Positions 37,311 to 49,559 are shown, numbered from the stretch's first letter. The stretch is DNA of 64,000 nucleotides from Bimastos eiseni (GCA_959347315.1 OY365815.1:18242046-18306045); one strand, 5' to 3'. The notes: a model not told the origin generated them from the sequence alone. Translations and numbers: made by a program.

Positions 37311-38309
37311 TATATATATATGAAAATGTGTGGTATCTGGGTTACGGTTCTTCTTTACAAAAGTTCTGGGGATCCGGCGAAATTACCCGCATCGGAAAGG
37401 CGCCTTCTGCGTGATGTTACTGAAAATTTCAATCACGTATTACGACCCCTCTTTCCACCAACGTATACTACCAGTATGACCCACTAAAGTTTAAGACCAC
37501 ACCCACACATTTTCACACTTCTGGAGAAGTGTGCTCTCAATCACATTCCTAGTATTCTGTACAAGCGACGACTTTACAATTTTTGATTGATTTTATTATC
37601 ATATTTTGTAACTGACTGCGGTTTGACATGCAGACACATTAAATGAATATATACACCATAGTTGAACAATTACAATTCTCAGAATACATTTATTTGATTT
37701 CATGCACACAAATGATTGAGATGCATGATTTTTGGCATTGCTGCATACTGCAAAACTTTGTAAAATTAGCTTTAAAATTAATCAAATGTCAGACAAATGT
37801 TTCAAAGAGACAGTATGTATTAGGAACAGTGTTTCACTCTACAGAGAACAGTTGTTCTATAAATATTAATTGATTTTCTTAATAGAAACCATGACGCTTT
37901 TGATAATGAAAAAAAGCATTGTTCATCCTTACTTGATTGTACTGCACTCCATAGACCCTACAACTAGTCACACATTGTTACTCATGGACTTTCAAGTCCT
38001 GTATATGATGATCTTTGGTGCATAGGTAACTTAGGAAAAATGGGTATGCATTTTGAAGTACTTTTCTCTTGAAGATGCTTCATGTAGTCTGCATTCTGTT
38101 CCCCTTTGGGGATTCAGGTCTGCACTTGTTTTCTGGATGTGGAATGCTTGGTAGAAAACTGCTTCTGGGGATTCGGTATATTTTGCATCCATTTGGTTTC
38201 AGAGAATTTAGTCGGCGCTAGTTTTCAGGAGTTTAAATGCTCGGTAGGAAACTACTTTTGTGGATTTGGTTTATTTTCAAGTTAAATTGCTCTCAGTGGG
38301 CAACCCCTC

Positions 38310-38400
38310 TGACATGAAGCTAGGCTTTTGAATAGGCTGGTGCCCTGTGCATAGCCTTTAAATAGTGCTTTAAAAGTGTCTCTGATTAAGATTAAGACTG
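38310..38400 (+). mobile_element. Retroelement 3' tail remnant
   Basis: GAATAGGCTGGTGCCCTGTGC, followed by an eroded TAGTGCTTTAAAAGT, resembles the tail at 19105-19190. Confidence 0.4.
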
Positions 38401-38599
38401 CAACACATGCATTTAGTGTGGTTGTAGAATCTGACAGTGTGGATGGGTTAGTTATTTTTGAAAATAAATGACCAGATTTCATTTTGAGCTGCTTGTCAGC
38501 TACACAGAAGATATGAAATACTTTGAAGGCTTGAAATACTTTTCTTTGGTTACCGTTAAATGAAAATTGCTGACAATTAATTCATTTTTTTTAGTGAAA

Positions 38600-38641
38600 A
38601 TGGAAAGAAGAGGTGAAGATTGGTCTCCTTCTGACAGCTAA
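38600..38641 (+). other. Upstream ORF in the leader of the hendecad-protein gene
   Basis: A 13-codon frame (ATG at 38600, TAA at 38639-38641) ends 78 bp before the main ATG. It follows a strong acceptor, a T-run ending TTTAG at 38594, implying a spliced 5' UTR exon beginning at 38595. It could reduce translation of the main frame. Confidence 0.5.
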
Positions 38642-38719
38642 TTGGCTGTGACTCCGGAACAATCGTCCTCTGAAGTTTATGCTAATTTTCATGACAGACA
38701 GTGCATCCATGTTGTAAAC

Positions 38720-41005
38720 ATGGGGTCGGTTTTGTCCACTTTGAGAAACTATTTTTGGACAAAAGTGGACAACGCAAAGCAAGCTGTGAGTAACCGGATC
38801 GACAATACAAAAAATGCAGTTGTAACAAGAATCAACAATGGAAAAACAGCAGTGGTTACAAAGGTCAACAACTTGACAACGACGATTGTGACAGGCGTTA
38901 GGTGCACTCGTGATGATGTCGTTGGCAGTATAGTCAGACGAAAAAACAGGATATTTGATCGGATAAGAGCTGTTCGAAATGCGGTGTGTGACACAGCAAC
39001 TAATTTCAAGAATGGAGTGACCACTCGAGTGAACAACGTGGTCACAGGAGTTACCAATGCCAAGAATGCTGTGGTTGCAAAAGTAGTTAACACTAAAAAT
39101 GCAGTTGTGCAGCGATATGTTGATACGAAAAGTAGCATTTATCAAAAATATCGAAATATCAGGGATGCAGAACTCACCAGGTGGCAGAAGTTAAAGTACG
39201 GCACAATTGCAGGTGTTGCGATCATCGTTCTCATGATCACGCTTTTATCGCTACTCGATGTTTACCTTGGAGATTATGATCGAGCGAGAGAGAGGCTGGA
39301 GGGTGTATGGTACATTATATGCACAACTGTTCAAAGTATATGGCTTGCTGTTTCGTTTTCTCTGACTTATCTGTGCTATGGACTTCGCTGTTGCCTTGAC
39401 AACATTTGGTATGGGTCAAAAGTAGCAGCCCACTATGGATGGATTGGTTGTCAGGAACTGGGGCACTATCTTTACATTGGTGGTGGGATAGTTGCTGAGC
39501 ATACGGCCAAAGCTGCTTTGATTGCAGGACAGTATTTCTGGCTGGGAACAAAGAACATGGCTCATTATCTGTGGCTTGGAACCCAGACTGCAGCCATCTA
39601 TGGCTATAATGGAGGTCAAATTGCCCTTGAGTGGCTTATGCATTGTGGCTCTGTGGCTGCCAAATATATAGCATTTGGTGCAGTAACCAGTGCAGAATGG
39701 CTTAAAGATGGCTCTATGGTGGCAGCCGAATACACTGGAAAGGCGGCTGTTTATGCGTACGAACATGGCTCTGTAGCCATCAAGGAGGGAGGCTTTCGTT
39801 TCTATCACTACATGATCTACTTTGTTACAAACTTTCGTGAGGCATCAGTTGAAGCAGTGGTTTGGATGTGGGAGGCATCGAAGGTAGCAGTGGCGGCTTT
39901 CGCATCCGGTTCGTATTCGGGTTCCAAGTTTTTGATCTGCATGTTATCAAACGGAATTGTGCAGCTGTTCTATGGAACGATTGCCTTCTCCATCTGGACC
40001 TATGAGAGCGTAGTTGCCTCAATCTATTGGACTGTTTCGACAACTGGATCTATGGTAACATGGACAAAAATGACCGGGGTCGAATGTTGCGACCTCATCT
40101 GCCGATCTGTTGCCACGACAATCTCAGCTACTACTTCAGCATGCATCTTTTTCTATGAAAGCAGTGTCGCGTGCTTTCAGTTTGTTGTGGAGTGGACTTG
40201 TGCCTCGGCAACATTTATATCAACATGGACGGTGTACATTGTGTACACAGTCTCACATGGTCTATATGTGGGTGTCAATAAATTTGGATTAAGATGGCTG
40301 GGTGTGATTGGCAATGCCTTATGGGAATTTTCAAACATTCTCGGTCGAATCCTTCTCAAGTTTTTTGTCGACCTCGGTGTCTATGTTGGAAATTTTCTGT
40401 ATGTCACTTCGAATCACATCTATGCTGTTCTCTATGTCATCCTTGCGTTTCTGTATCATCTGCTTTCGGGAGTTGGTGCTGTAATCAAAGTGGTGCTTCG
40501 AGGCGCTGTCTACTGCACAACCTCCGTTTTTCGTGTGATCATCTTGGTGATGGAGGAGACAGTTTTTGCGTACACGTACATGCTGCACAAGTACAACATG
40601 TATCGAGAGATATTATTCGTTATATTCATTGGATTTCTGAGTCTGTACTGCACTGGACTCATGCGAGATCGTAGGCATCATGACGAAACCGATGCCACTG
40701 AAGAATCTGAGGAGGATGAAGAGGACCATCATGGACAGGACGAAGAGGAACAAGAACGAGGCCATGATAGAGATGAGATGCCACGTGAGGCTCGTAAGAC
40801 TGGTAAGAATGATCTGGAACTTCCCATTAATCGCAAGAAGAAGATGCCGATGATGCCATCTCACGAGGACGTAAATTCCTCGGATGAAGATCTTCCAGAT
40901 TTTGGAGTGCTCCACGATCAGAATGAGATGGACGACTTCTTCCCAGAACAGGATGTACCTGACTATCTGGATGGTCTGGACGCAAAGGTCAGAACAGATA
41001 CGTGA
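38720..41005 (+). CDS. 761-residue hendecad-repeat membrane protein, unrecognised family
   Basis: One intronless coding exon. The chosen ATG has an excellent context (AAACATGG); the frame is open further upstream but without another ATG. The protein begins MGSVLS, fitting the N-myristoylation rule (Gly2, Ser6). Residues 12-161 are about 13 eleven-residue repeats with consensus V-V-T-R/K-V-N/D-N-x-K-N-A, broken by one 7-residue unit (111-117). They are amphipathic like perilipin or synuclein 11-mers. Residues 162-183 form a hydrophobic helix. Residues 193-643 divide into 41 consecutive 11-mers without a gap, often with Tyr/Trp at position 3 and Gly/Ala/Ser at position 7, and hydrophobic enough for repeated membrane insertion. 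Residues 644-761 are a charged, mostly acidic tail. An ATTAAA at 41306-41311 is a possible poly(A) signal. The function is unknown; a membrane or lipid-surface role is inference. Confidence 0.87.
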   Translation: MGSVLSTLRNYFWTKVDNAKQAVSNRIDNTKNAVVTRINNGKTAVVTKVNNLTTTIVTGVRCTRDDVVGSIVRRKNRIFDRIRAVRNAVCDTATNFKNGVTTRVNNVVTGVTNAKNAVVAKVVNTKNAVVQRYVDTKSSIYQKYRNIRDAELTRWQKLKYGTIAGVAIIVLMITLLSLLDVYLGDYDRARERLEGVWYIICTTVQSIWLAVSFSLTYLCYGLRCCLDNIWYGSKVAAHYGWIGCQELGHYLYIGGGIVAEHTAKAALIAGQYFWLGTKNMAHYLWLGTQTAAIYGYNGGQIALEWLMHCGSVAAKYIAFGAVTSAEWLKDGSMVAAEYTGKAAVYAYEHGSVAIKEGGFRFYHYMIYFVTNFREASVEAVVWMWEASKVAVAAFASGSYSGSKFLICMLSNGIVQLFYGTIAFSIWTYESVVASIYWTVSTTGSMVTWTKMTGVECCDLICRSVATTISATTSACIFFYESSVACFQFVVEWTCASATFISTWTVYIVYTVSHGLYVGVNKFGLRWLGVIGNALWEFSNILGRILLKFFVDLGVYVGNFLYVTSNHIYAVLYVILAFLYHLLSGVGAVIKVVLRGAVYCTTSVFRVIILVMEETVFAYTYMLHKYNMYREILFVIFIGFLSLYCTGLMRDRRHHDETDATEESEEDEEDHHGQDEEEQERGHDRDEMPREARKTGKNDLELPINRKKKMPMMPSHEDVNSSDEDLPDFGVLHDQNEMDDFFPEQDVPDYLDGLDAKVRTDT

Positions 41006-42192
41006 GTTGAGCTAGGAAGGTTCAAGTTTCAAATAGTGTATTTGTGATCGGCTGAAGCAAGATTTCCCTCTGTTTCTTTCCTGCTGTTCACAATGGTCTG
41101 TTATTTGAGTGGTAACACTTAAAACATCATCTTACGCTAAGATCTAGATCCTGCAGTTTTCTCAAGAGAGTGTGCGCTAGGTCATCCGTGCTTCACTTTT
41201 CATTTGTAGTTTGTTTGAACGAATTGCGTACCACATTTAGAGTAACCTTAGCAGTTCAACGAAGAGCTGCATTGGTTTCCCAATCACTTTTAGTACTTGC
41301 TCATCATTAAAGTGTTGAATGAAGTCTTCGGCTCATATGCTTCTGTTTAACATAGTGTTTCACCATTTAGTCCATGTTTAACTTATTAATTTTGTTAAGA
41401 TATAGCTTTTAATTTTTGTGTAATCTGATCATCAGCAATGCTGAAAACTTACTGGTAATTAAGTTCTCATCCTTTCAGATGGATCAAATTCATGTGGTAT
41501 CTTTGGAGAGAGATTTTGCCCCTTTCTTGTGTTTCATGCTATTTGTTACTTTTGCTTTGATCTTTGCTTCCACCAGTGTAAATCTATTTACACTAGATTT
41601 TAACCATAGTTTTAAAATGATTTTGATGAGGCATCTTGATTGTAAAGCAATTTTTTCAAAACTGTGTATGAAATCTTTGGTTACTAGCAGCATATTTCGA
41701 ACTATTCAATGGCACCAAGTTTTGGCCTTGTAACTCAGATAAGGTGTTAGTTCACATACATGTAAAAAAAATGGTTAGTCAAAGTTTGTGCCAGTTGAAT
41801 TAATGAATTGTAATTTTCAAATGACAGCCTACAAAATTATTTCTGGATAGCTTGGCGTCCAGCACGCAGACATCAATTAAGTTGATTCAAGTGTCTGGTA
41901 GTTCCCCAAGGGGACTTAACTTGCCTTATTTATCTTTTGTGTAAATTACATAAGGTTGTCAATAGATGCCATTGAGCAGAATCTGTGAACAACCAAGGGG
42001 CCTATATTGCATATATACCTTTGGTAATTTTTACAGTACAGAAATCCAGGTGTACACTTGTTACCCCTACACATTCATGCACAATTTTGCAAATTGACCT
42101 CAATGGAATTGCCATACAATACTAATGGTATTGGTGCAGTACTTGTGGGTTTGAGTCAGTTAATAACATTGTGTTTTTTGGATAATTGGTTC

Positions 42193-42282
42193 AAGGAGTG
42201 ATAAGTGTGACACTCTTGTCACAAGGAGTGATAAGTGTGACACTCTTGTCACAAGGAGGGACAAGAGTGACATGAAATAGCA
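42193..42282 (+). repeat. 30-bp tandem repeat with internal hairpin
   Basis: Two perfect units beginning AAGGAGTGATAAGTG, and a diverged third at 42253. Each contains GTGACA-CTCT-TGTCAC, a six-base-pair stem with a four-base loop. Confidence 0.85.
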
Positions 42283-44696
42283 CTTTTTATAAGTTGCGAC
42301 TTGGCAATATTACATTCAGAAGCTGCATTAAAATTTTGAATTCTTGTCTCAAGCAGTTTGATGACACCAGAATTTGTATGATATATAATGAATTGTGATG
42401 TAAGAGGTTTCTAGTGTTCATGCACCTGATTGACAGACAATGTACATATTATGTTTGTGATGCAATGCAACCTGTTCTTTTGACTGATCTAAAGGTTGTA
42501 GTTGCATATGGTTTAATTTAAGGTCCTAAACGAGGAACTGATATGAAGCATATGGGTCAAGTCAACTTGGTCTCCTTGTTCTTCGATAATGAAAATATAA
42601 AAGTTCTGTCTGCAAAGTTTTGCATAATTTATGTTTATGTTATGGAACTGTTATTTTGGCAATGTTTTAATATTCCTATAATAATGTGTACATTTTGAAC
42701 TACCACATAGTTAAAATTGTGGCTGCAGAAGTTGATGATTATTAATTAATTGATCAATCGTTATTTAATTTTAATAATTGGATTTATTTTAAATGATATA
42801 TCGAAAACCAATTTGTCATATTCAGCACTTTAGTTCCGCATAAGAGAATTTTTAACTTGGCCAGTTATAGTGTCAACAAGACACACTGCTCACTAGCGAC
42901 TAGCGCCAGTTAATAACATGGTATTTTTTGGGTAATTGGTTCATTTCGACCGAAAGGTGTAAACAAGACTATTAAGTTGAACAAATAGCCACTGAGTAAC
43001 TACTCACTAGTAATAAATTTTAATAATACTATTAAAAGATAAATAATGTGTAATTTTGTATTTATTACTTATTGGGAATATAACAGCCCTAGTTACAATA
43101 CAACTGGTTTGGTATTTTCTATGTTAACCATAGTAGTAGTTTAAATATTACAGTGGGATTGGTTTCAATGTTGCCATAATTTTTGTTTGTTTTTTTAAAT
43201 AAGAAAAATACTTATTGCTGTGGTCAATATCGGTCAGGTACATACGAATAAATACATGGAATGTTCTGTGGAGGCAAAATAAAGCTTGCAATAAATGGTT
43301 ATGACAATTTTAACAGAGGTGATATTCACCACACTGCAGTAAAATCACTAATTAATACATTTACCTAAGTATTTAGGTTTACTGTTTACCTTAGATTGTG
43401 TATTTTTATCTGGTACTGTTGTATTAATGGCTTTATTACCATAGCAACACTTACCAGAGAGACAGATACTGCATGATTTGCCAACAGAGAGCATAATTAT
43501 CTAGAGAGCTATTGATGTTAGGTTATTTTGAGGATTATACGTGAACTGAGATATTGTGTCATGTCTTGCTGGTTCTGAAGCCAACAGAGCAGTATTATCG
43601 GTCGTTCTACTTTGTACATAGAAACTTAATTACAATGGGTATAGTTAACACTGTAGAAGAATCACAAAAATCCTACACGAATGTCTCACAGCCATCTGAT
43701 ATTATGTTGCCGATTGTGTAATGTAAGGTTTTTTGTTTTGGTAAACTTTCTGATTGACTGACTTACCTAATGACTGATATGTAAGGAAGAAATTTCAGCC
43801 CAACATGAACAGAATTTGTTTTATTTTCTATGCAGAATGTGCCTTTTGTTCATGCAGTTAAAGCACCATTGCATATCCCATGTTGTATAATTGGGTCAGA
43901 CCAGAATGTTAGGTCAAGGTCGATGTTTTTGTATATACGGAATGGAATTGTGTTAACTTTTACAGGTAAAACTCAAATATGAGAGTAATTAATGTGTATT
44001 ATCATTGAGTTTTAATTACTATGTAATTAAAAGAACTGGTGTGTTGTGTCACTGTCCATTGCCTTCTTGTTGCTTGATAGGTCTTGCTGGGAGCAAAAAT
44101 CTGAGCACATTTTTGCAGATAGTTTACTGTTGTGCTTGCTTGCCTGCTTACTTACTCATGCATAGGTCATGGGAAACTGAACCTCCATTTTAGTATTAAA
44201 TTATGAGGAATAAAGTACCAGTAATAATTATATAAATTTGACAGCTACAAATATATTCAATTGAAATATTACTTTGGTCTTCATCTCCGCGTTTAGCAAA
44301 CTGGTTCTAGCAGTTTTTCGACTCATGGTTGTGGTGACTCAGACTGTAGTCTAGGAAGAGGGGAGTATGTGGGACGAATTAATGTCAATCCCAGGGAGTT
44401 CACAGGTGTGTTAGTGAAGTACTGAAGTTGCTGCAGTAAGCAGCCATAGTCTGAGATCAAAGCTTTAATACTACTACTTCATCAGATCAGGCAGTGCCTA
44501 TCATATACAGCAAACAATTCTATCTCCTGCAGGTATGTTTGTTTTCTTATACAGAAATCACTCTTACCTGGAAGAGTGATTTCACCCATCATCTGTCTTA
44601 TCTTCTGAAGGTGGAGGAAGTGTTATCAGTTTTAGGTTGTATCTCTTTCATTAATATGCCTATAAGATACATTTAATGAACATGATATTCATAACA

Positions 44697-44740
44697 TATA
44701 TATATATATATATACTGGTATATATATATACTGGTATATG
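44697..44740. repeat. (TA)n microsatellite with ACTGG interruptions
   Basis: TATATA runs are separated by the pentamer ACTGG twice. Confidence 0.9.
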
Positions 44741-45442
44741 AATGCTCATTTCTCATTTGTTGATGTAAGATTATTTTGTTAAAAAATCAAACTTGAGTGG
44801 TTAATGTGACTTTTACCTTTGATTATAACTGTCTATATTTACCATTTAATTTAATATTTAATTGTTTACTGGAAGAGATTGTACAAAGCCACCAAGAGAA
44901 AAACATTCAGCTTGTTGTCTTGTTAGAGCCTGATGAGAAGAACACGTATCAACCATGTGTTTCAACCACCTGTCAGTTTAGTTTGTACTCGTGTGAAAGT
45001 GGCAATTATGTGAAACTAACAGAAAGGTTAATCACAACCTTTTTATTTACAAAAAACAGACATTCAAGTAAGAAAAGTCATAACATACACTTCGTAGCAG
45101 AACAGGGAACCTGCGGCTTCACTAAGAAAAAGGAAAACAAACAACACATTGTTGGTTTTATCACATTTCATATTTATGAAATTAACACAGGAAGTTTATC
45201 ACAATAAAATTAGTAGGTTTCATATAAAATTCTGCAGATTTGGAAAAAAATTTGGAATGATAAAGGAAATTAATAAAATTTTTGCCAAAATTAAAAAATA
45301 TATCAAATGGCACTAATAATTGCTAATGGTGAGCATCTAGTGATCAAATCATGAATTTGTGGTCCAGAAAATCATGTCAAATTTGGTCAGTCTATGGGTA
45401 ATTCCACATGCTGAGACAAACAAGTCTAGGCTTTTGAAAGAC

Positions 45443-45545
45443 GATGGGCGGTGGTCCCTGAGGAGACACGTTATATGTTTACCCCCCCCCCCCACATTTT
45501 CTAACCTCATTGGGTGTCCCTCACCAGACGAGATCGCCGCCTCTG
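45443..45545. mobile_element. Partial hAT-like MITE (GATCGCCRCCTCTG family)
   Basis: The right half, with TCATTGGGTGTCCC and GAGATCGCCGCCTCTG, matches elements at 57152 and 59054. The left terminus is degraded. Confidence 0.6.
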
Positions 45546-46282
45546 CAAACAATGGCACCTGTAATGGTGATCAAATTTAACAAATCACATTATTCTCCAA
45601 AACCAATTGCATTGACAATAATTGATACAGTTTTAGATAAAAGGTGACATGCAAGTAAATCATGAATACCATAGATTCCCAGAAGTCTTTAAAAGAACTT
45701 TAAAATGCAAAAGTAACTTGGCCCCTAACAATTTCACTGTTTCAGAAAGTTATTCAACAAGCTGAAAATAGTCCAATATAATTTTGCTAACATCTCTAAA
45801 AAAACTGGCATAACAATTTAAATCTTTGATATTCATTCCAGTATATTGCTGCTCGAAAATGCTTTAACAGTATGACTGTAATAAGAACGACCAGAAAACC
45901 AATGCAGTTCGTTAAATGTCTAATGTAACTAATGGTGATGCAGTTCGGTCTCCAGTACACAACTCAGCAACTTATTACGAGGAAAACAAATACGACATGG
46001 ATCTTTAATGGCATATGTTTGTTTAATACATGCTGTCTTGCAACTATCATTGATTTCTCGGTTGTGGCCCTTCATTATAGAATGATCTGCCTTTGAGCTC
46101 CCTTCATTGCTCGTGGCCCAACCGTCAAGTTTTTACAAGTCCCTCAAGTCTTTTCTTTAGTCGTGGCTGAGCTGGAAGCGCTCCTGAGTAGGTTTCTTGA
46201 AGGAGTGCTATATAAATGCTAAGAATGAATGAAAACAGCAATTATACTCCTATAGCAACTGTTCTTGTTTCAATAAATGTTC

Positions 46283-49200
46283 TCATGATTGATCATTGAT
46301 GATTGGCAGCAATGAAGAGCTGTGATTCACTGCTTCATCTGGTAACGCACAATCCGGAGCAAGAGGATGCATGTAATTTAGACCGATTCGCGACGGTTCA
46401 GGTTCTCCTGTTTCTGCTATACCAATACCTAAACACAATACGACAACCTTTCTAACAAACTGACACAAAAGGACAAACTTGTCTTCGGTTGCTCAAATGA
46501 AACTAAAGTTGAACGTTGGTGTCTGGGATGAAAGCATGTCAACATTGAAATGAAATGCCTAATTCATTTATTCCCATAGTACAGATGGATATAATATCCA
46601 AATCCTGTAAACCAGGTATCAATATTTGCACAGTATTTCAAAACCACTACTAACCCAATGTAATCAGGGATGTGGTCTCGAGACTGCGGTCTTGGTCTTG
46701 AATGCATCATTGGTCTTGGTCTCGGACCATTGGTCTTGGTCTCGACTGCGTCGGTCTTGGTCTTAAAGGAACAGTCTTGGGATTGGTCTCTGTCTTAGGT
46801 CAGCATTCTTAGTCATTTGCCGTATTAGAGCAATGTCTTTGATATTTGTCGTTTATTTTCGATTATTAGACACCGGATGTTCAGGCCCTACGCACTTGTT
46901 ATCGATTTATGACGTACTGACCATCTATATATACAAGTTACTATGGGAAAAAATAAATTTGCAGTGGAACCAGCCATTTCAAAATTTGCTTTCATAAATA
47001 TAAAAGTTTTGGAACAATCTAATAATTACGATATGTGGTCGGCCCCGTAAAGTCACTGTTAACCTACAATTCAGAGTACAAGTATGCCTACACCGTTCAA
47101 ACGGAACGTTAATCTACTTGGTCAGATGTCTTTTAGACTTAAAGTATTTACCTATCGTATACTGTAAGTAATTTATAGTGCGATATTCTCAGGCCGAAGC
47201 CTAGGGCTGAACTCGCAAAAGTTCAGACTTTCCGGTAAAACTGTTTTCTAGACCATTATTAAGATTAGTATTCTTCAGCCATAAAATTAATGTTTTAAGC
47301 ACGTCATTCCGTTTTAACGTCTTAATAAATTGAATTGTTTATAAAAGAAGAGTATCGGTCTTGGTCTCGGACCCTCGGTCTTGGACCACCAGGTCTCGGT
47401 CTTGGTCTCAGACCACCCGGTCTTTGTCTTGGACCTCTCGGTCTTGGTCTCGAGGTTTTGGTCTCGTGCCCAACACTGATTGTAATCACTTTACTGCTTA
47501 CGGAAGAAGTTATAACAATGATAACATTTACCGAGGGATAATATAACAGAATGTACATGGTATCTGCAGGAATTTTAAAGGGAAGTTTCAAATTGGTGAA
47601 ACAGGACTACCGAGGGTGCCGAAAGTAACTGATCACATCGCCCTCAGCACTTACTTACTCACATGATCAGATGGTCTGATGCAGAGCTCAACAGCCACAG
47701 TGATTTTTTATGGCATTTGACATGACATGGGGCCAGTTGTTAGCATTCTGGGATTCATTTTCAGCTATATGTAAATGTTTATTTCAAAACAAAACAGCTA
47801 AAAGTTTCAATCTTTTTTATTTTTAGATCTATCTTGACCAGTTTGAAAGGGAATAAAAACATGGAAAAAATGAATGCCATTCCAGTGTTAAAAACTATGA
47901 TGAAAAGTATATTTTTAAGATATGCACATGTCAAGCAGGGCAAATGCCTCCTCTGCAAGTCCATGAAAATGTATATTTGATATAATGCTCATAAGAGCAT
48001 TGATGTGAAATGAAAACATGTAACCAACTCACCAATGTTTTTCGCGTTTCTACATCGACGACGCCAAATCACAGCGACGATCGCAACAACCAGGCAAACT
48101 GTCACCACTACTGTGGTCGTAACTATCACTGGTATGTTAACAGTGCTAGGTGAAGCATGAATGACAGGAACACCTGTTAGAAAATAAATACACAGGAAAC
48201 ATATTTGCCCACTGAAAAGAAACTCGCAGCTCCCATAATGGTAAATGAGTTTACTGTGATAGTCAGAGATGTGTGTCCAATGCCAAGCCAGCGATCCAAG
48301 CCTTGCTAATAACGAGCAGTCTAAACTGCATTCTCTTATCAACCGGGAGCCAGCCAAGGGCTCCTAACTAAGATATTGGAGCAACTTTCCCCAACTCCCC
48401 CTTTCACTCTTTTTAAACTTCCCACAATTTCTCTTGGATGGAGCATCTGCTACAAGGTTTACATGGCATAGAATCCCTTGAGCCAGAACAAGCGAATATG
48501 TGCAAGATTCTGGTTACATTGGTCACAGTCCAGGCAGTACAATTAAGAATGGACTGAAGCGGTCAAACATGGAAAGGTGCAAGGCCTACCAGAACTGAAT
48601 AGCAAAAATCCACATGCATTATGATGATAGAATGGACCAAGTGAAAGAACCAAAAGTGAATGGACCAAATCATGCAAAAGATTACGCTGTATGACTCTGA
48701 TCTGATGGAGCTCGTAAAGCAGACCTCTAAAAAATGAATTTATGTCCAGAATCACGAACCACATTCAGCAGGACCTAGTCCAGGAACGATATCTGAATCG
48801 CAACGTTAAATTCATACACAAGATGAGTGATGATGACAACTGATAAATGCAGACAAGACAGATAGACAGACACCTACTGTAACACTCTTTTTCACACAGA
48901 TTGAGGTTTCCTCTAGCTTCACTGCATTTATCACAGCTCATACACAAGCCACCACCCGTGTGGCAGTAGAATCCAGAAGCACAGTCTCCAGATCGCACAC
49001 AGTTAGACCGTGCAGTCACAATTTCCGGAATGATCAATAGACAGCATGTGCACCACAACAAAATACAATTCCACAGATGACTCTAAAACAGTATACATGT
49101 TAATTGTCACTATAAAAAATATATGAATATATATAAGTAAAACTATTATTTATTGAAAGCAGATCAATGCCATGGCTTGTGCGATCTGTTGGAAATTGTT

Positions 49201-49555
49201 GCGTCGTGACAAGTTATTTGAATAAACGGAAATACAATGCAATGGCATTTCATTTTAGCTTAATAATTATTGAAAGCAGAGTAAAATCAAGGCATTTCAA
49301 ATTGCCATTCAGTTTTGGTAAATCGCAATATGAAGTTGTAGCCTTAGCAGTAACAACAACCATTATAAAATTAGAAAGCTTGTATTTGTAAATTCTTTAA
49401 TTTTTTAAAGTATTTACAGTAGTTTAAGTCAGTATTTCGGACTGTCATGGCATATAACATTATACAGTCTGTGCAAAGAGAGCTCAGCTTAGAATATGCT
49501 GAGAGTATACATGCCCGGCTACTTCGTTGCCTTGTGCAAAATATTCACTTACCAT
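46283..49555 (-). CDS. Small single-pass receptor with one BCMA/TACI-like Cys-rich domain
   Basis: Four exons in minus order: 49555-49553 (ATG only), 49082-48878, 48173-48033 and 46428-46283. They join in phase to 495 nt, 164 residues, all GT-AG. The protein starts with a signal peptide (MSHLWNCILLWCTCCLLIIP). An ectodomain follows with eight cysteines spaced C-x5-C-x5-C-x6-C-x2-C-x2-C-x9-C-x3-C. The last five resemble the single CRD of BCMA/TACI in the TNF receptor superfamily (C-x2-C-x2/3-C-x6/9-C-x3-C). A short Ser/Pro stalk leads to a 22-residue Val/Ile/Thr helix with RRRCR stop-transfer. The cytoplasmic tail is about 57 residues; I see no death domain and no clear TRAF motif. The receptor class is inference from cysteine spacing. 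It could be another Cys-rich membrane protein. Confidence 0.75.
46665..47478 (+). mobile_element. hAT-like element with GGTCTTGGTCTCG arrays, copy 2
   Basis: Same termini as copy 1. Flanks AATGTAAT and ATTGTAAT match at 7 of 8 bases. 814 bp, inside intron 3 of the receptor gene. Confidence 0.9.
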
Positions 49556-49559
49556 TGTG

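Larger units (their letters stand above)
41006..46282. other. 3' UTR and AT-rich intergenic DNA
   Basis: Candidate poly(A) signals for the upstream gene are ATTAAA at 41306 and AATAAA at 43278. No further exon is recognised. The 136-residue frame at 44797-45207 begins at GTG, has no in-frame ATG and shows no domain. Confidence 0.5.

Noticed and set aside
38642..38719. The first 26 codons of the long frame before MGSVLS
   Set aside because: They begin with TTG and contain no ATG; a eukaryotic start is far more likely at 38720.
44797..45207. 136-residue plus-strand frame
   Set aside because: Starts at GTG, lacks any in-frame ATG and a recognisable domain, and sits in AT-rich DNA.
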